62,564 nucleotides of DNA from JBNPEO01 sp050490315 (GTDB taxonomy: Bacteria > Actinomycetota > Actinomycetes > Actinomycetales > Micrococcaceae), in NCBI RefSeq assembly GCF_050490315.1, contig NZ_JBNPEO010000015.1:1-62564 (forward strand), in the 5' to 3' direction. Made by a program: the position numbers and the translations under genes. Below the pieces are notes generated by a model. It was not told where the DNA came from. It saw only the letters and a list, made by a program, of their open reading frames with translations, and searched no databases. This document shows positions 27,531 through 36,657 of the stretch, one piece after another. Numbering within the stretch: the first letter of the stretch is position 1; the number at the start of each line of letters is the position of its first letter.

Positions 27531-27941
27531 TCAGGCAGTTTGGAGCTCTTTCAGCGCGGCCCGGAGCCGGTCGTCGGCTTCGCCGGCGACCAGGGCGACG
27601 GCAGGGGCGTCACTGAGCTTGACCATTGTCTGCGGGTCGATCGTTTGGATGATGGTCGCGTCGGCGTCGCGGCCGCGCCGGATGACGACGTTGCAGGGAA
27701 GGAGCAGTCCCATGTCCGGTTCCGCGGTGAGAGCGCGCTGGGCCAGGGCGGGGTTGCAGACGCCCAGGATGAGGTAGTCGCCCAGGGCCTGTCCGCTTTC
27801 CTCCCCGAGCTTGGCCTCAAAGGTTGAGCGGACATCGATTTCGGAGAGGACCCCGAAGCCCTGGCCCAGGAGCGCCTCCCTGGTCCGGCGCACCGCTTCC
27901 TCGTACGGCAGGGCGACGGTGATGGTGTGTGCGTAGCTCAT
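27531..27941 (-). CDS. DUF302 domain protein
   Basis: A 136-residue DUF302 protein: AVRRTREALLGQGFGVLSEI at the start and YLILGVCNPALAQRAL, then DMGLLLPCNVVIRRG. The central VCNP and LPCNV cysteines are typical. DUF302 genes are often found near copper or sulfur genes, but the biochemical role is unknown. No signal peptide. It lies downstream of the multicopper oxidase in the same direction. Confidence 0.88.
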   Translation of the reverse strand: MSYAHTITVALPYEEAVRRTREALLGQGFGVLSEIDVRSTFEAKLGEESGQALGDYLILGVCNPALAQRALTAEPDMGLLLPCNVVIRRGRDADATIIQTIDPQTMVKLSDAPAVALVAGEADDRLRAALKELQTA

Positions 27942-27995
27942 AGCTAGTCTCCTTCGTTGGGTTTTACTGTGAGTTAATGACGCCGTCTCGCGGTG

Positions 27996-29453
27996 TCAGC
28001 GGGATTCGATGAGGCCCATCATGCCGCTGTCCTCGTGGTCGAGGATATGGCAGTGGTAGACGGTCTTGCCGGTGAAATCATCGAACGCGATCCGGACGCG
28101 TACGCTGCTGCGGGCCGGGACGTTGACCACATCCTGCCACTCGGGGTCGGCCACGGGACCCCCGGCCGTTTCGATGATCTGCATGGGCCATACGTGCAGA
28201 TGGAAGGGGTGGTCCATTGGGCTCGTGTTAGTCAGCAACCACTCCTCGACGGACCCGGCCGGGACGGTGGTGTCAATCCGGGCAGGGTCGAACGGTTTGC
28301 CGTTAAAGGTGAAGCTCATTCCCGACCCCATGCCCATTCCCATCGCGAAGGTCAGTTCCCGCCGTGCCGTGACCGTTGCTGACCGCAGGTCCCGGGGTGC
28401 AGGCTGGGCCGGGAGCGGCTCCGCGGACGGGGCCGGTTCGCCGCTGACGGCATAGGTGGCCAGGACGGTCCCGTTACTGTCTGCCTGGGCCCGCTGGCCT
28501 CCGGTACCGGAGCCCATCATGGATCCTGCGGTTCCCCTGTCCACCGGCAGGGTGCGCAGCACCGCCGAGCCGGGGGCTGCGGTGACGAGGAGGTCGGCCC
28601 GGTTGCCTGGAGCCAGCAACACCTCCTCAACGTCCCGGGGGTTCTGATAGCGGCCGGAGTCGAGTCCAAGCAGCTGAAGGCGCTGGCCGTCCATGCGCAG
28701 TTTCAGGTACCGGGCGGTGCAGGCGTTGATGATCCTCCACCGCTCGCGTTCTGCCGGTTTGGCTGATAGTTGCGGGTTTAGCTGGCCGTTGACCAGAACC
28801 AGGCTGCCTTCCCGGCCCATCATTTTCTCCATCGCCGACACGGCAGCGACGCTTCCGTCGCTGTTCAGCGATATGTCCGAGATGACCATGACCCGGTCCC
28901 GTGAGACCGGGACAGGGTGCGGGTCCTCGACGATGATGGCACCGTACAGTCCGCCAAAGACCTGGTCAGCGACCATGCCATGGTGGTGGGGGTGGTACCA
29001 GTACACGCCCGGAGGATGGTCCGCGGGAAGCCGGTATTCATACTCGAAGGACGTCCCGGGATCAACGGATAGGAGCACGTTATCGCTGTTGCCCTGCGGG
29101 GAGACGTGCAGGCCGTGGACGTGCACGTTGGTCGGATCCCGCAGGCCGTTCTCCAAGGTCACGTTCACCCGATCACCGGGCCGCAGGAACATCGTCGGGC
29201 CGGGCACCGACCCGTTGTAGGTCAACACGGTGGCATTCGTACCGGCGATCCTTGCTTGACCCTGTGACGCTCTCAGGCGCACCTGCAGCGTCCCGTTGCT
29301 GCTGCGGAGGACCTCGGGTTCACTGAGGTCCTGGCCGCCGGACGGCTGGTACCCGGCTCCGGGGCCCCACAACAGGCCTGCCGCGCCCGTCAGCGCGGCT
29401 GCGGTTCCGGCGCCCCCGAGCATGAGGGCAGTGCGGCGGCGGACAGACCGCAT
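27996..29453 (-). CDS. Multicopper oxidase with twin-arginine signal
   Basis: 485 residues. The signal has RRRTALMLGGAGTAAALTG (Tat-like). The copper motifs are complete: HVHGLH and WYHPHHHG in domain 1, then HPFHLHVW, and YHCHILDHEDSGMMG for the type-1/type-3 sites. A Met-rich loop (FAMGMGMGSGMSF) is typical of cuprous oxidases. It probably oxidises Cu(I) outside the membrane. Its start overlaps the SHOCT gene stop by one base. The run is SHOCT, oxidase, DUF302, downstream of an operator at 29795. Confidence 0.94.
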   Translation of the reverse strand: MRSVRRRTALMLGGAGTAAALTGAAGLLWGPGAGYQPSGGQDLSEPEVLRSSNGTLQVRLRASQGQARIAGTNATVLTYNGSVPGPTMFLRPGDRVNVTLENGLRDPTNVHVHGLHVSPQGNSDNVLLSVDPGTSFEYEYRLPADHPPGVYWYHPHHHGMVADQVFGGLYGAIIVEDPHPVPVSRDRVMVISDISLNSDGSVAAVSAMEKMMGREGSLVLVNGQLNPQLSAKPAERERWRIINACTARYLKLRMDGQRLQLLGLDSGRYQNPRDVEEVLLAPGNRADLLVTAAPGSAVLRTLPVDRGTAGSMMGSGTGGQRAQADSNGTVLATYAVSGEPAPSAEPLPAQPAPRDLRSATVTARRELTFAMGMGMGSGMSFTFNGKPFDPARIDTTVPAGSVEEWLLTNTSPMDHPFHLHVWPMQIIETAGGPVADPEWQDVVNVPARSSVRVRIAFDDFTGKTVYHCHILDHEDSGMMGLIESR

Positions 29454-29725
29454 CAGCTATCGCCCTTGAGGATCCTGAGCCGCTCGTGGTATTCCTCCGC
29501 TGTCAGCTCGCCCCTGGCAAAGCGTTCATCCAGGATCTCCCGGGGCGTGTCTCCACGGTCCGCAGGCCCGGTGCCTCTGGCGTCCGGGGAGCCTGTGGGG
29601 GAGCCGCGGCGCCTGCCGGCCGAGAAGAACCATATTCCCGCGCCGGCGAGCAGCAGGAACCCGACGATCAGCAGCAGCCAGAACATCCAGGCCCAACCCA
29701 TGCCCGATCCGTATCCACCCATCAT
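29453..29725 (-). CDS. SHOCT-domain membrane protein preceding the multicopper oxidase
   Basis: A 90-residue protein: MMGGYGSGMGWAWMFWLL start, one transmembrane helix, and SHOCT motif REILDERFARGELTAEEYHE at the end. The ribosome site ggagacgggt precedes the ATG. It is the first gene of the operon with the multicopper oxidase and lies 70 bases after the operator palindrome. Confidence 0.88.
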   Translation of the reverse strand: MMGGYGSGMGWAWMFWLLLIVGFLLLAGAGIWFFSAGRRRGSPTGSPDARGTGPADRGDTPREILDERFARGELTAEEYHERLRILKGDS

Positions 29726-29794
29726 TACCCGTCTCCTTTTCCCGCGAAACCGGTGCTGCCCGGCCTGCAGTGATATCTATGAGGCTACACCCAA

Positions 29795-29810
29795 ATACCC
29801 GTGGGGGTAT
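29795..29810. promoter_or_regulatory. CsoR/CstR-type operator, SHOCT-oxidase operon
   Basis: atacccgtgggggtat, a 16-base palindrome-like site 70 bases upstream of the SHOCT start (minus strand) and 185 bases upstream of the divergent rhodanese gene. It matches the site family found at ten other positions. Confidence 0.85.
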
Positions 29811-29994
29811 ATGGCGGGTCGCGGCCGCGCGTTTGACGCTCGGGGCTTCAGCCGAGAATTCAGCTCTCGGCGCCCGTGACGGGGAGGACACAGCATGGTC
29901 CGGACGGCGAATCGGGCGTGTAGCGCGGCCGCCACCGCGGCACCGGGGTGGCATGTCACCGCGGCCGCGCGTCCGGCGGCGTTATGGTGGGACC

Positions 29995-30468
29995 ATGGGA
30001 GTCGAACCGGCGGTAATGAAGCGAATGTCGAGAATGCGTCCTCAGGCTCCGGTCAGCGTGCCCCGGGAGGTGGAGGGCGAACCGGATCTGGTAGCGGTGG
30101 ACACCACTTGGGGTGAGCTGCAGCCACTGCAGTGCGCACCCGGGGTGGTCACCCTCGGCGAGCTCGAACTCCTCGAGCAGATCAGCGTCGGCGCCGTCTT
30201 GATCGACTGCCGCGTACCTGACTCCAGGGCTGGGGTTACGATTCCAGGCGCGGTGAACATCCCGCACGACCGGATCATTGGATTCAGCGATCAACTCGAG
30301 CCTTCGAGGCTGAGCATTTTCTTCTGTAACGGCCCGCAATGCCCGCAGTCACCGACGGCCATCCGGGCGCTGCTGGAAACCGGGTATCCGGCATCCGGAC
30401 TGGCCTACTACCGGGGAGGACTGCACGACTGGGTCACCCTGGCCATGCCCACGGAACAGATCGCCTGA
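29995..30468 (+). CDS. Rhodanese-like sulfurtransferase
   Basis: A 157-residue protein. Residues about 45-150 form a rhodanese domain: GAVLIDCRVPDSRAGVTIPG and the active loop FFCNGPQCPQSPTAIRAL, with the catalytic cysteine in FFCNG and a second in QCP. No signal peptide. The start ATG 29995 (MGVEPAV) is chosen because longer frames run through the operator. It faces away from the oxidase operon with the same site in between. Confidence 0.85.
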   Translation: MGVEPAVMKRMSRMRPQAPVSVPREVEGEPDLVAVDTTWGELQPLQCAPGVVTLGELELLEQISVGAVLIDCRVPDSRAGVTIPGAVNIPHDRIIGFSDQLEPSRLSIFFCNGPQCPQSPTAIRALLETGYPASGLAYYRGGLHDWVTLAMPTEQIA

Positions 30469-30516
30469 CCCCCGCGCTCTTCCATGCCCCGGGGTCTGGG
30501 GCGAAGCCCCCCCGGA

Positions 30517-32178
30517 TCAGAAGCTGCCGCTTCCGCTGCCGCTTCCGCTGCCGCCGGAGTCGCCGTCCCGGACTGCGTCGCCGCCGTGCAGGATCGAATC
30601 GATCAGAATCCCGCCCAGCACGGCCCCGCCGAGGCCCCCGCCGCACCCTCGGCTCCCGAACATGCCCCCGCCGTAGCCGCGGTTGTCCAGACCGCCGAAA
30701 CCTTGCACATCAGAGTGGGCGAGCTCTGCCGCCCGGGATGCCAGAGCTCCGGCCTGCTGCGCGTGGGTCAGGGAAGATCCAGGATTCATCTGCTGGAGGG
30801 AGAGCGCGGTATCCAGGGTGCGTTGCGCTTCGGCCAGGCGCATCCTGGCTCCGGTTCCCACGCCGCCGCGCCGTGCGGCAATGTAGTCCGAGGCGACCGA
30901 GATCCGGGCCTGTGCGTGCATGATGGCCTGCTGGAGAGCCTCCCCGGCCCGCCGCGCCTGATCCTGCTGGTTCCGCACCCCGGAGAGGGCCTGATCCAGT
31001 CCCTGGCGCGCCGCTTCCATGCGCTGCAACGCGGCGATCGGGTCGATCCTGCCTGACTGCAGCTGCTGTTGCACCTGGTTCAGGACCGCCTCGACGCCCG
31101 CGACGGGGCCCGCGAGGTCGGTGTGCTGCCCGGCCGCCATGGTGGCCTTGGCCTGGGCGAGGTCCTGGGCGGCGTCCTCTACCGCGCGGTCGAGATTAGT
31201 CCGGGCGGAGTCAAGGTCCTGCCGGACCTTGCCGATGGCGTCAACCAGCACGTTGGTCTGATGCAGGCTTTCTTCGCCCGCACGGACAGCGACGGCGGCG
31301 GCGCCCGGATCGGCCTCGGAGAGCTTCTGCTGTGCAGTCTGCGTTGCGGTGTCCAGAAATTTCAGCCGCTCCCGGGCCTGGGCGATGTTGTCCGAGACCG
31401 GACCCACCGCCGCATCGGAGTACCGTAGGCACAGCTCGGCCATGTGGCGCTCCGCATCCGCTATCTTGGCCGCCGCCTTGGCTTGTCCGGACCGGAGCAG
31501 CTCGAGTGCCTGCGGTGCGTTCTTTTCGAGTTCGCGCAGGGAGTCGAAGGAGACTTTCTGTTCGGCCAGAACCTGGCGGGCCGCCTCGCAACGATTGATG
31601 ATCTCAATATACGATGCCCGCTGTTGCTCCTCGGTGCCCGGGATCGGATCTTCCAGCTTCTGCTGTAGTTTGAAGGACTCACTCAGATCCGATCTGGCAT
31701 CGGCGAGGGCCCTCACAAAGGGCGCAACGGAATCGTCCCCGAACTGGGCTTGTACGAATCCTGCTTCCTGCTCGTTGGAGCGCACTGCGTCATCGGCTGC
31801 TATCAGCAGCGATGCAGCCCGTTTCTTCAGCTCCGGAAGGCTCAATGCCACTGGCTGATTGTTCCGGCGGTCGTCGCGTGTATTTACCCCCGGTTCTTCC
31901 GGCTGGGTCGCCTGGCCGGTAAGCACCGACAACCGGTCCCGGTATTCCTGCGTGCCCAGCTCGCCGCCGGCGTATCGCTGATCAAGGATGCGGCGTGCGT
32001 TGCTCCTGCCCGCGGCGGCGTTACGGTGCTGCCCCGGGTGTAGTCCCCTTCCTCGTCGGCGGGCGCTACCGGACAATGCCCGGGCCGCGAGAGCCGACAG
32101 TAGAACGACGACCGCGACCGGAAGTAACCAGAACAACCAGGACACGTCTATACCGGACCCGTACCCACCACCCATCAT
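30517..32178 (-). CDS. SHOCT / coiled-coil chimera with TPM-family-like C-terminus
   Basis: A 553-residue protein. It starts MMGGGYGSGIDVSWLFWLLP with one transmembrane helix. A SHOCT motif (ARRILDQRYAGGELGTQEY) follows at about residues 60-80. About 380 residues of alpha-helical, coiled-coil sequence come next (for example AEAQRTLDTALSLQQMNPG). The tail is glycine-rich and ends GSGSGSGSF, as in large actinobacterial TPM proteins. The TPM domain itself is absent. An operator palindrome lies 59 bases upstream. The start at 32178 has aggagt upstream. Confidence 0.8.
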   Translation of the reverse strand: MMGGGYGSGIDVSWLFWLLPVAVVVLLSALAARALSGSARRRGRGLHPGQHRNAAAGRSNARRILDQRYAGGELGTQEYRDRLSVLTGQATQPEEPGVNTRDDRRNNQPVALSLPELKKRAASLLIAADDAVRSNEQEAGFVQAQFGDDSVAPFVRALADARSDLSESFKLQQKLEDPIPGTEEQQRASYIEIINRCEAARQVLAEQKVSFDSLRELEKNAPQALELLRSGQAKAAAKIADAERHMAELCLRYSDAAVGPVSDNIAQARERLKFLDTATQTAQQKLSEADPGAAAVAVRAGEESLHQTNVLVDAIGKVRQDLDSARTNLDRAVEDAAQDLAQAKATMAAGQHTDLAGPVAGVEAVLNQVQQQLQSGRIDPIAALQRMEAARQGLDQALSGVRNQQDQARRAGEALQQAIMHAQARISVASDYIAARRGGVGTGARMRLAEAQRTLDTALSLQQMNPGSSLTHAQQAGALASRAAELAHSDVQGFGGLDNRGYGGGMFGSRGCGGGLGGAVLGGILIDSILHGGDAVRDGDSGGSGSGSGSGSF

Positions 32179-32236
32179 GGGGTGACTCCTTCCACCGGCC
32201 CTGCTCCGCAACCGTCTGCATCAAGACTACGCCAAC

Positions 32237-32254
32237 ATACCCCCGGGGGTGTAT
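32237..32254. promoter_or_regulatory. CsoR/CstR-type operator, SHOCT-coiled-coil gene
   Basis: atacccccgggggtgtat, 18 bases, 59 bases upstream of the chimera's start. The two half-sites are two bases further apart than in the 16-base sites. Confidence 0.75.
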
Positions 32255-32759
32255 CGCCGGACCCTCGCCCCGGGCGGCGCCCTCATCGGGTCCGCGCGCA
32301 TACATGACTGCTGCGCCCGGCCATGCCGCCGCTCCCAGAGCGGGTTCCCCCCGGCGCTCTATCCAGGCCCGGGGCGAGAGCAATACTCTGGGTATCCCCG
32401 CATCCAGAGCGCGCCCAAGACATTAGTGGTCCCGCAGCAGCCGCGGGCCGGGACGCGGAGCCGCCTGACCTGGCCCGGCCCGTCCCGTCAGACGCACCAG
32501 CAACGGCTTGGGCCATCCTGGCACGGTCCGGGACATCCCTCGGGTTCCCGAGGTGAGGGTCAGTGGCTCGGAGGCTGATCCGGAGGTAGAACGTCACAGT
32601 TCGCCGCCACGGCCGGGGGTTAGCGGCCACGGCCGGTGGATCCCGCGGCGTTTGGCGGTGCTCTCGGCCGGGAAGGGACGACTGCGGCGGTGGTTTCGGT
32701 CTGCGTCAGCGGTCGGTTTCGCGTGTTCCATGACTGTCCATCGAGCGGGTCAGATGCGC
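32255..32759. other. No recognisable gene
   Basis: About 500 bases between the operator and the end of the DUF3105 gene. Several open frames exist on both strands but they have the composition expected of GC-rich noncoding DNA and show no family motif or ribosome site. Nothing else was recognised. Confidence 0.4.
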
Positions 32760-33395
32760 CTAGCCGTCGGTTCCCCCGGTGCAGGGCGCGCCGGGTTCCG
32801 GGGCTTTCGGTGATTGGGCGTAGGCGCCGATGAAGGCGGGGATGCGCGGGTCTCCGGCATCCTGGACTGCCAGCTGGGCGCCCCAGGCGGTGGCGGTGAT
32901 GGGGCTGGTTTGGTTCTTGTCCGGGCTGAGCAGGAGGTAGGGCTTGTCTTTGGCCAGAGTGGTGAGTCTGGTGATCTCGGATGCCGGCAGGCCGGGGTTG
33001 TAGGTGATCCATACGGCGCCGTGTTCCAGGGAATGGACGGCGCGTTCTTCGTTGACCGGTTCGGTGTAGATGCCGCAGTTCGTCCAGACGGGGGAGTGGT
33101 CTCCTCCGACGCCGGGTTCCTGGGGGTAGGCGACGGCGTTCTGGACGTGGTTGCGGGACAGGCCGGCGAAGGTCTGGATCCCGTCGATGGGTTTTTTGGC
33201 CGCTTCGGCGGCGGCGTTTCGTTGCTGGATGGAACCGGCAACAACGAAGGCGACGGCGGTGATGATGGCGGCCAGGACCAGGCCGAAGCCGCCGTAGACG
33301 AGGATGTTGAACCGGCGCCTTTTGGCCTGTTGCCGGCCGCGGAGTGCAGCGACGATGGCTTGATGTTCGGAGGGGCGTTTGCTGGTGTTGTTCAT
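32760..33395 (-). CDS. DUF3105 membrane-anchored protein
   Basis: A 211-residue protein with one transmembrane helix (FNILVYGGFGLVLAAIITAV). The DUF3105 signature includes HSPVWTNCGIYTEPVNEERA and HSLEHGAVWITYNP, with conserved Cys, His and Glu. It is located outside the membrane. DUF3105 genes often accompany copper and Lgt genes; function unknown. Its start overlaps the lgt stop by four bases. Confidence 0.9.
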   Translation of the reverse strand: MNNTSKRPSEHQAIVAALRGRQQAKRRRFNILVYGGFGLVLAAIITAVAFVVAGSIQQRNAAAEAAKKPIDGIQTFAGLSRNHVQNAVAYPQEPGVGGDHSPVWTNCGIYTEPVNEERAVHSLEHGAVWITYNPGLPASEITRLTTLAKDKPYLLLSPDKNQTSPITATAWGAQLAVQDAGDPRIPAFIGAYAQSPKAPEPGAPCTGGTDG

Positions 33396-34297
33396 GCGGG
33401 GATTCCTTTGCCGGGCACTTCAGTGTCCTGCTTCTGGACGGGTGCGGGTGGGACGGCGGAGCGGGGACGGGTCCTGAGCCGCTGGAAGAGGGCCATTCCG
33501 GCGAGGAAGAGCAGGCCGGAGACCCAGGTGTTGACCCGCAGGCCCAGGATCAGGTTGGCGGGGTCCGAGCGCATCAGTTCGAAGACGAAGCGCCCGGCGG
33601 TGTAGAGCACGATGTAGAGGGCGAACACTGACCCAGCGCCGAGTGTGTACTTGCGGTCCAGGAACATCAGCAGCGATGCTGCGGCCAGGCACCAGAGCGA
33701 TTCGTAGAGGAAGGTGGGCTGGAAGTAGCCGAGGACCACCGGGGTTCCGTCGGGGCCGGTCAGGGCCTGGCCGGTGGCCTGGTTCATGGCGTGGATCTGG
33801 AGTTTCCAGGGCAGGTCCGTGGGTTCGCCGTAGAGTTCGTTGTTGAACCAGTTGCCCCAGCGGCCCAGGGCCTGGGCCAGGAGCAGCCCGGGGGCGGCCG
33901 CGTCGGCGAACGCGGCGAAGGGGACCCCGGCGCGGTGGGCGCCGATGCCGGCGCCGATAAGTCCGAGGGCGACGGCTCCCCAGATCCCGAGGCCGCCCTC
34001 CCAGATCCGCAGCGCCCCCCAAGGGTCTTTGCCGGGTGAGAAATAGAGCTGGTTGTCGGTGATGACGTGGTAGAGCCTGCCGCCGACGATGCCGAAGGGC
34101 ACCGCCCAGGCCACGATGTCCAGGGTCTGGGCGGTTGTGCCGCCCCGGGACCGGAGGCGGCGGGCGGTGAGCCAGACGCCGAGGACGATGCCGGCCAGGA
34201 TGGCGAGGGCGTAGAAGCGTATGGTGAGCGGCCCGAGCTGGAAGGCGCTGACGGCCGGGGAGGGGAAGAACAGTTCTGCCGCGACAGGGGTGTTCAT
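33392..34297 (-). CDS. lgt: Prolipoprotein diacylglyceryl transferase
   Basis: A 301-residue protein with seven helices. Lgt motifs: WEGGLGIWGA, then ALGRWGNWFNNELYG, the family signature with the catalytic-region Arg/Asn, and FLYESLW. It adds diacylglycerol to lipobox cysteines. Finding it in a copper operon with three lipoproteins (multicopper oxidase, DUF305, BNR-repeat) suggests a dedicated second copy that helps export them. Starts at 34297. Confidence 0.95.
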   Translation of the reverse strand: MNTPVAAELFFPSPAVSAFQLGPLTIRFYALAILAGIVLGVWLTARRLRSRGGTTAQTLDIVAWAVPFGIVGGRLYHVITDNQLYFSPGKDPWGALRIWEGGLGIWGAVALGLIGAGIGAHRAGVPFAAFADAAAPGLLLAQALGRWGNWFNNELYGEPTDLPWKLQIHAMNQATGQALTGPDGTPVVLGYFQPTFLYESLWCLAAASLLMFLDRKYTLGAGSVFALYIVLYTAGRFVFELMRSDPANLILGLRVNTWVSGLLFLAGMALFQRLRTRPRSAVPPAPVQKQDTEVPGKGIPA

Positions 34298-34309
34298 GGT
34301 CGGTGTCCC

Positions 34310-35863
34310 TTATTTGATGTAGGAGAAGACGCCCATCATGCCGCGTTCGGCATGGTAGGCGTTGTGGCAGTGGGTGAGCCACTGGCCCGGGTTGTCGGCG
34401 TCGAAGATCACTGTGACGGTTTGTTTGGCGCGGACGATGACGGTGTCTTTGCGGGCGCCCCCGGCGCCTATCTGGAATGTGTGTCCGTGCAGGTGCATGG
34501 GGTGCCACATGTCGGTGTCGTTGATGAATTTCACTTCGACGCGTTCGCCGGCCTTGATGTCGAAGGTGTTCTCGAACGGCTTGGTCATGTCGAAGCGGTG
34601 GCCGTTGATGCCCCAGTCGTATTTGGCCATCCCGCCGGTGAGGTGCACTTCGTGGGTACGGTCCGGGGTCTTGTCCTTGAGGTTGACGGCGGGGTCGGCT
34701 TTGAGCTGGCCGCCGTCCACGACGATCCCGTCCAGGGTGTCGGGCAGGGTCGCGGGGAGGGGTTGTTTGCCGGTGCCGGTGCTGATGAAGCCCAGTGCCT
34801 GCCCGGTTTTACCTTCGGGCAGCGCCATGACGGGGGTGAAGCCGTCTTTGACGGTGAGGAGGGCGTCGATGCGTTCGCCCATTCCGAGTACGACGGCGTC
34901 CACGTCCTGGTGTTGGACGGGGAATCCGTCGGTGTGGGTGATGGTGAGTTTCTGGCCGGGGATGCCGACGCGGTAGGCGGTGTCTCCGGCGGCGTTGATG
35001 ATCCGCAGCCGGATGACCTGACCCGTCTTGGCGGCCAGGATCTCGGCCTGGTCCGGGGCTTTTGAGTTGAACAGGTGGTACGGGTAACTGACGTCGCCGG
35101 CGTCGCCGCCGAGGAAGTCGCTGCGGGAACCCATCAGCATATGCTTCATTCCCGTGCCCATCGAGCCGCCTGAGGGGGAGGGGGAGGAACCCATGTCCAT
35201 GCCGGACATGGACATCCCGGCAGAGAGTTCTTTCAGGACGTCGTCCGGGGTCCCGGTGATGCCGTCCATCCAGTCATCCAGGACGATGACCCAGTCCCGG
35301 TCGTAGATGAGTTTCTCCGCCGGGTCCTCAATGATCAGCGCCCCGTAGAGGGCGCGTTCGCGCTGCATTTCAACGTGGGAGTGGTACCAATAGGTGCCGG
35401 GATGGGCGAGGCGGAAATCATACGTGAATTTGGCACCGGCGGCGATTGGGTCCTGGGTGACGTCCGGAACGCCGTCCTGATCGTTCCGCAGGGCCAGGCC
35501 GTGCCAGTGGATGCTAGTTACGTCCTTCAGATTATTGGCCAGTGATACCTGGAGCCGGTCCCCGGCCTTGGCCCGGAGCGTCGGCGCGGTCAGAGCGCCG
35601 TTGTAGCCCCATGTGGTGACTGGCTTCCCTGCGACAGTTGCCTGGACGGATGCGGCGGTCAGGTTCTGGGCAACGGTTTTTCCGCTGAATACCCGGCGGG
35701 CTTCGTAGTCGGCGACGAGCGCGTCGGTTGGCAGGATCCTCTCCGGGAGGCCTGTGGCGCCCTGCGTGTTGGTGCACGCGGCGAGGGCCGCCGCTGCGGC
35801 CGTTGCTACTGACAGGCCCAGAAAGCGGCGCCGGCCGAGGTGGTGATCGGTGTGGTTGTTCAT
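34310..35863 (-). CDS. Tat-exported multicopper oxidase lipoprotein (CopA-like)
   Basis: 517 residues. The signal is RRRFLGLSVATAAAAALAAC, a Tat motif followed by a lipobox cysteine. Copper motifs are HWHGLAL, YWYHSHVEMQRE, HPMHLHGHTFQ and HCHNAYHAERGMM. A Met-rich loop (MSMSGMDMGSSPSPSGGSMG) at about residues 220-240 fits copper-oxidase substrate binding. It is probably anchored outside and oxidises Cu(I). It is between ccdA and lgt in the copper operon. Confidence 0.95.
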   Translation of the reverse strand: MNNHTDHHLGRRRFLGLSVATAAAAALAACTNTQGATGLPERILPTDALVADYEARRVFSGKTVAQNLTAASVQATVAGKPVTTWGYNGALTAPTLRAKAGDRLQVSLANNLKDVTSIHWHGLALRNDQDGVPDVTQDPIAAGAKFTYDFRLAHPGTYWYHSHVEMQRERALYGALIIEDPAEKLIYDRDWVIVLDDWMDGITGTPDDVLKELSAGMSMSGMDMGSSPSPSGGSMGTGMKHMLMGSRSDFLGGDAGDVSYPYHLFNSKAPDQAEILAAKTGQVIRLRIINAAGDTAYRVGIPGQKLTITHTDGFPVQHQDVDAVVLGMGERIDALLTVKDGFTPVMALPEGKTGQALGFISTGTGKQPLPATLPDTLDGIVVDGGQLKADPAVNLKDKTPDRTHEVHLTGGMAKYDWGINGHRFDMTKPFENTFDIKAGERVEVKFINDTDMWHPMHLHGHTFQIGAGGARKDTVIVRAKQTVTVIFDADNPGQWLTHCHNAYHAERGMMGVFSYIK

Positions 35864-35903
35864 GTGAAGTCCTTCGCGGTGGGGCCTGTGACGGGCCGAG
35901 GTG

Positions 35904-36653
35904 TTAGATGGGTGTGAGAAAGGTCCCGGAGAGGTTCTGGAGCTGATAGATCCACTGCACCCAGAGTCCGCTGACCATGAGCACGCCCAGGATGATCAGC
36001 ATGGAGGCTCCGGCGATGTTGATGACCCGGATGTGCCGGCGGACGAAGGCCAGCGCGGTGCTGACCCAGTTCAGACCCAAGGCGGTCAGGGCGAACGGGA
36101 TGCCCAGGCCCAGGCAGTAGGCGAAGGCCAGCAGCGCTCCGCGGCCGGCGCTGGCGGTGGTGACGCTCAGGGACAGGACAGCGCTCAGCGTCGGACCCAT
36201 ACAGGGGGTCCAGCCGAGTCCGAAGACGATGCCCAGCAGGGGCGCCCCCGCCAGGCCTGTCCTGCGGCCGAGGGTGAGCTTGCGGGTCTGCTGAAGCCAG
36301 GGGATGAGGCCGAGCAGGGACGCGCCCATCAGGATCACGACAACGCCCAGGCCGCGCATCAGGACATCCTGGAAGCGCAGCAGCCAGGACCCGATCGCGC
36401 CGAAGGCGGCCCCGTAGAGGGTGAACACGGCGGCGAAGCCGAGCACGAAGAGTCCGACCCCGGCCAGAACGCGGCGGCGGTTATGCGGCTGGGTCGGGTC
36501 GGTCAGCCCGGACACGTACCCGAGGTAGCCCGGTACCAGGGGCAGGATGCAGGGTGAAAGGAACGACACCAGGCCTGCCGCCATGGCCAGGGGGATGGCG
36601 ATGATCAGGGCCCCGGAGGTCACCGTGGATGCGAAGAAGCCGCCGATGTCCAT
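35904..36653 (-). CDS. ccdA: CcdA-like thiol-transfer membrane protein
   Basis: A 249-residue protein with six helices. The CcdA signature is LVSFLSPCILPLVPGYLGYV plus GLGWTPCMGPTLSAVLSL, carrying the two transmembrane cysteines. It passes electrons from cytosolic thioredoxin across the membrane. The start ATG at 36653 abuts the previous gene stop; a longer upstream frame is a shadow of that gene. It probably keeps extracytoplasmic thiols or copper ligands reduced in the copper operon. Confidence 0.93.
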   Translation of the reverse strand: MDIGGFFASTVTSGALIIAIPLAMAAGLVSFLSPCILPLVPGYLGYVSGLTDPTQPHNRRRVLAGVGLFVLGFAAVFTLYGAAFGAIGSWLLRFQDVLMRGLGVVVILMGASLLGLIPWLQQTRKLTLGRRTGLAGAPLLGIVFGLGWTPCMGPTLSAVLSLSVTTASAGRGALLAFAYCLGLGIPFALTALGLNWVSTALAFVRRHIRVINIAGASMLIILGVLMVSGLWVQWIYQLQNLSGTFLTPI

Positions 36654-36657
36654 CGGT

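Noticed and set aside
29770..29994. Longer start of the rhodanese gene at 29770
   Set aside because: The added sequence would run through the operator palindrome and is arginine-rich without family similarity.
32255..32759. Open frames up to about 160 codons on both strands
   Set aside because: Composition and absence of ribosome sites are those expected by chance in GC-rich DNA; they overlap one another.
35901..36557. Plus-strand frame of 218 codons opposite ccdA
   Set aside because: Antisense shadow rich in Gly/Asp/Gln; the minus strand encodes the CcdA signature.
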